Shown here piece after piece: positions 6,220 through 7,060 of a stretch of DNA of 7,060 bases. The stretch comes from Dehalococcoidales bacterium (GTDB lineage: Bacteria > Chloroflexota > Dehalococcoidia > Dehalococcoidales > UBA3254). How positions within the stretch are numbered: the stretch's first letter is position 1; every line of letters starts with the position of its first letter. The DNA lies in NCBI GenBank assembly GCA_028718465.1, contig JAQULX010000140.1, forward strand, positions 1-7,060. Direction: 5' to 3'. The notes under the pieces are model-generated. The model had not been told where the DNA came from. It did not search any database and worked only from the letters and a program-made list of their open reading frames with translations. The translations under genes were made by a program, and so were the position numbers.

Positions 6220-6229
6220 AATGCATCCC

Positions 6230-7000
6230 CTAGCTCTCACGGACGAAGTTGACCGCATTCTGGAATATCGCCAGGCCGTCCCCGGACTCCCGTGGCTTCT
6301 TGCGGGTCCACTGGGGATGCTGGGTGAACCGGATGTGACGCTCCGGATGCGGCATCAGGGCAAAAACACGACCCGTAGGATCGCAAACCCCGGCGACATT
6401 GCCCATTGAGCCATTGGGATTATGGGGATAGCCCGCCTGGGAGTCGCCGGATTCGTCTGTATAGTAAAGCACAGTGATGATTTCACGCATGCCACGGACA
6501 TCGGTCACTACTTTGCCTTCGCCGTGGGCTACCGGCAGGTAAATGCTTTCCATGCCCCGGGTAAAAGCGCAGGGGCTTTTCTTATTGACCGCTAAATGCA
6601 CCCAGCGGCACTCGAAACGGCCGGAATCATTCGTCGCAAGGGTAAGGAGCGGAGCATGCGGATTCTGGATATCCGGTAAAATACCAGCCTTGGCCATCAC
6701 CTGGAAGCCATTGCAAATCCCCAGCATCAACCCTCCACCAGCCACGAATTGCCGGATCTCATCGCCCAGCTTCCACTTCATTTCATTGGCCAGCACTTTA
6801 CCGGCGGCAATATCGTCACCATAAACGAAACCTCCGGGAATGGCCAGTATCTGATAGTCCGACAGCCGTCTTTCACGGCGGACCAGCATGTTGATATGAC
6901 AGAGAGAGGTCACCGCTCCGGCTTTCTGAAAAGCAAAGGCGGTCTCTTGATCGCAATTCGTTCCAGGGCCTCGCAGCACCAGGACTTTTACTTCAGCCAT
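6230..7000 (-). CDS. purQ: Phosphoribosylformylglycinamidine synthase, glutamine amidotransferase subunit (long form)
   Basis: Glutaminase subunit of FGAM synthase: it releases ammonia from glutamine for PurL, which converts FGAR to FGAM in de novo purine synthesis. The protein has 256 residues and is a class I amidotransferase: AIPGGFVYGDDIAAGK (53-68) includes the oxyanion strand, LGICNGFQ (93-100) has nucleophile Cys96, and MPHPERH (216-222) supplies His218 and Glu220. The triad is complete. B. subtilis-type PurQ is about 227 residues. This one has an extended C-terminal half, YPHNPNGS (191-198) and TQHPQWTRKK (226-235), closer to the glutaminase domain of large single-chain PurL. The start is ATG at 7000-6998, with GAGG 9 nt upstream (7013-7010). 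purL and purS are not in view, though one could lie beyond the right edge, upstream on the same strand. The stop is TAG and mutS2 follows. Confidence 0.95.
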   Translation of the reverse strand: MAEVKVLVLRGPGTNCDQETAFAFQKAGAVTSLCHINMLVRRERRLSDYQILAIPGGFVYGDDIAAGKVLANEMKWKLGDEIRQFVAGGGLMLGICNGFQVMAKAGILPDIQNPHAPLLTLATNDSGRFECRWVHLAVNKKSPCAFTRGMESIYLPVAHGEGKVVTDVRGMREIITVLYYTDESGDSQAGYPHNPNGSMGNVAGVCDPTGRVFALMPHPERHIRFTQHPQWTRKKPRESGDGLAIFQNAVNFVRES

Positions 7001-7060
7001 TTGTTATTACCTCGTGTTTCAAGTTTCGGGAGAGGAAGAGGGATTAAAGAATTCAGGTTA
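7001..7060. other. Upstream region of purQ
   Basis: Sixty bases before purQ containing its ribosome binding site (GAGG, 7010-7013 on the minus strand) and a pyrimidine-rich stretch on that strand. I see no convincing promoter or end of an upstream gene. It is too short to tell whether purQ starts a transcript or continues one. Confidence 0.4.

Overview
The window is ordinary bacterial chromosome with five recognisable protein genes. Four are on the minus strand: glmS (cut by the left edge), an OmpR-type response regulator, mutS2 and purQ. One is on the plus strand: a LUD-domain protein of the LutC/YkgG type. Base composition is near-balanced inside genes and AT-rich between them. SD-type ribosome binding sites (GAGG, AGGAG, GGAGG) are clear, and GTG and TTG starts are used as well as ATG. 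The long PurQ variant, the MutS2 Walker B wording (LVLLDELGTATDP), an orphan response regulator and a LUD protein suggest a strict anaerobe. Chloroflexota of the Dehalococcoidia type is my first guess and Clostridia-like Bacillota the second. This is inference from sequence feel, not a database result.

Layout from left to right. Positions 1-1454 (-) are glmS from its GTG start to the window edge, intact in frame for 484 codons. Positions 1455-1706 are an intergenic stretch holding a possible weak terminator for the response regulator and a 57-codon plus-strand ORF of uncertain status. Positions 1707-2411 (-) are the response regulator, with no histidine kinase in view. Positions 2412-2978 are the divergent intergenic region between the regulator and the LUD gene. 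It holds a TATAAT box for the regulator flanked by an inverted repeat, a perfect 16-bp palindrome in the regulator's leader, AT-rich DNA, a degenerate dispersed repeat of the 'IPAKAGIQ' type, and an extended -10 promoter for the LUD gene. Positions 2979-3686 (+) are the LUD protein. Positions 3692-6064 (-) are mutS2, convergent with the LUD gene across 5 bp. Positions 6065-6229 are a short AT-rich spacer, and 6230-7000 (-) is purQ.

The genes do not form one pathway. glmS makes glucosamine-6-phosphate for the cell envelope, purQ supplies ammonia for purine synthesis, mutS2 acts in recombination control or ribosome-collision rescue, and the LUD protein probably serves a redox or carboxylate-utilisation role. 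I found no CRISPR array, tRNA, rRNA, intact insertion sequence or defence system. The most interesting places are the intergenic region 2412-2978 and the unexplained small plus-strand ORF at 1537-1710.
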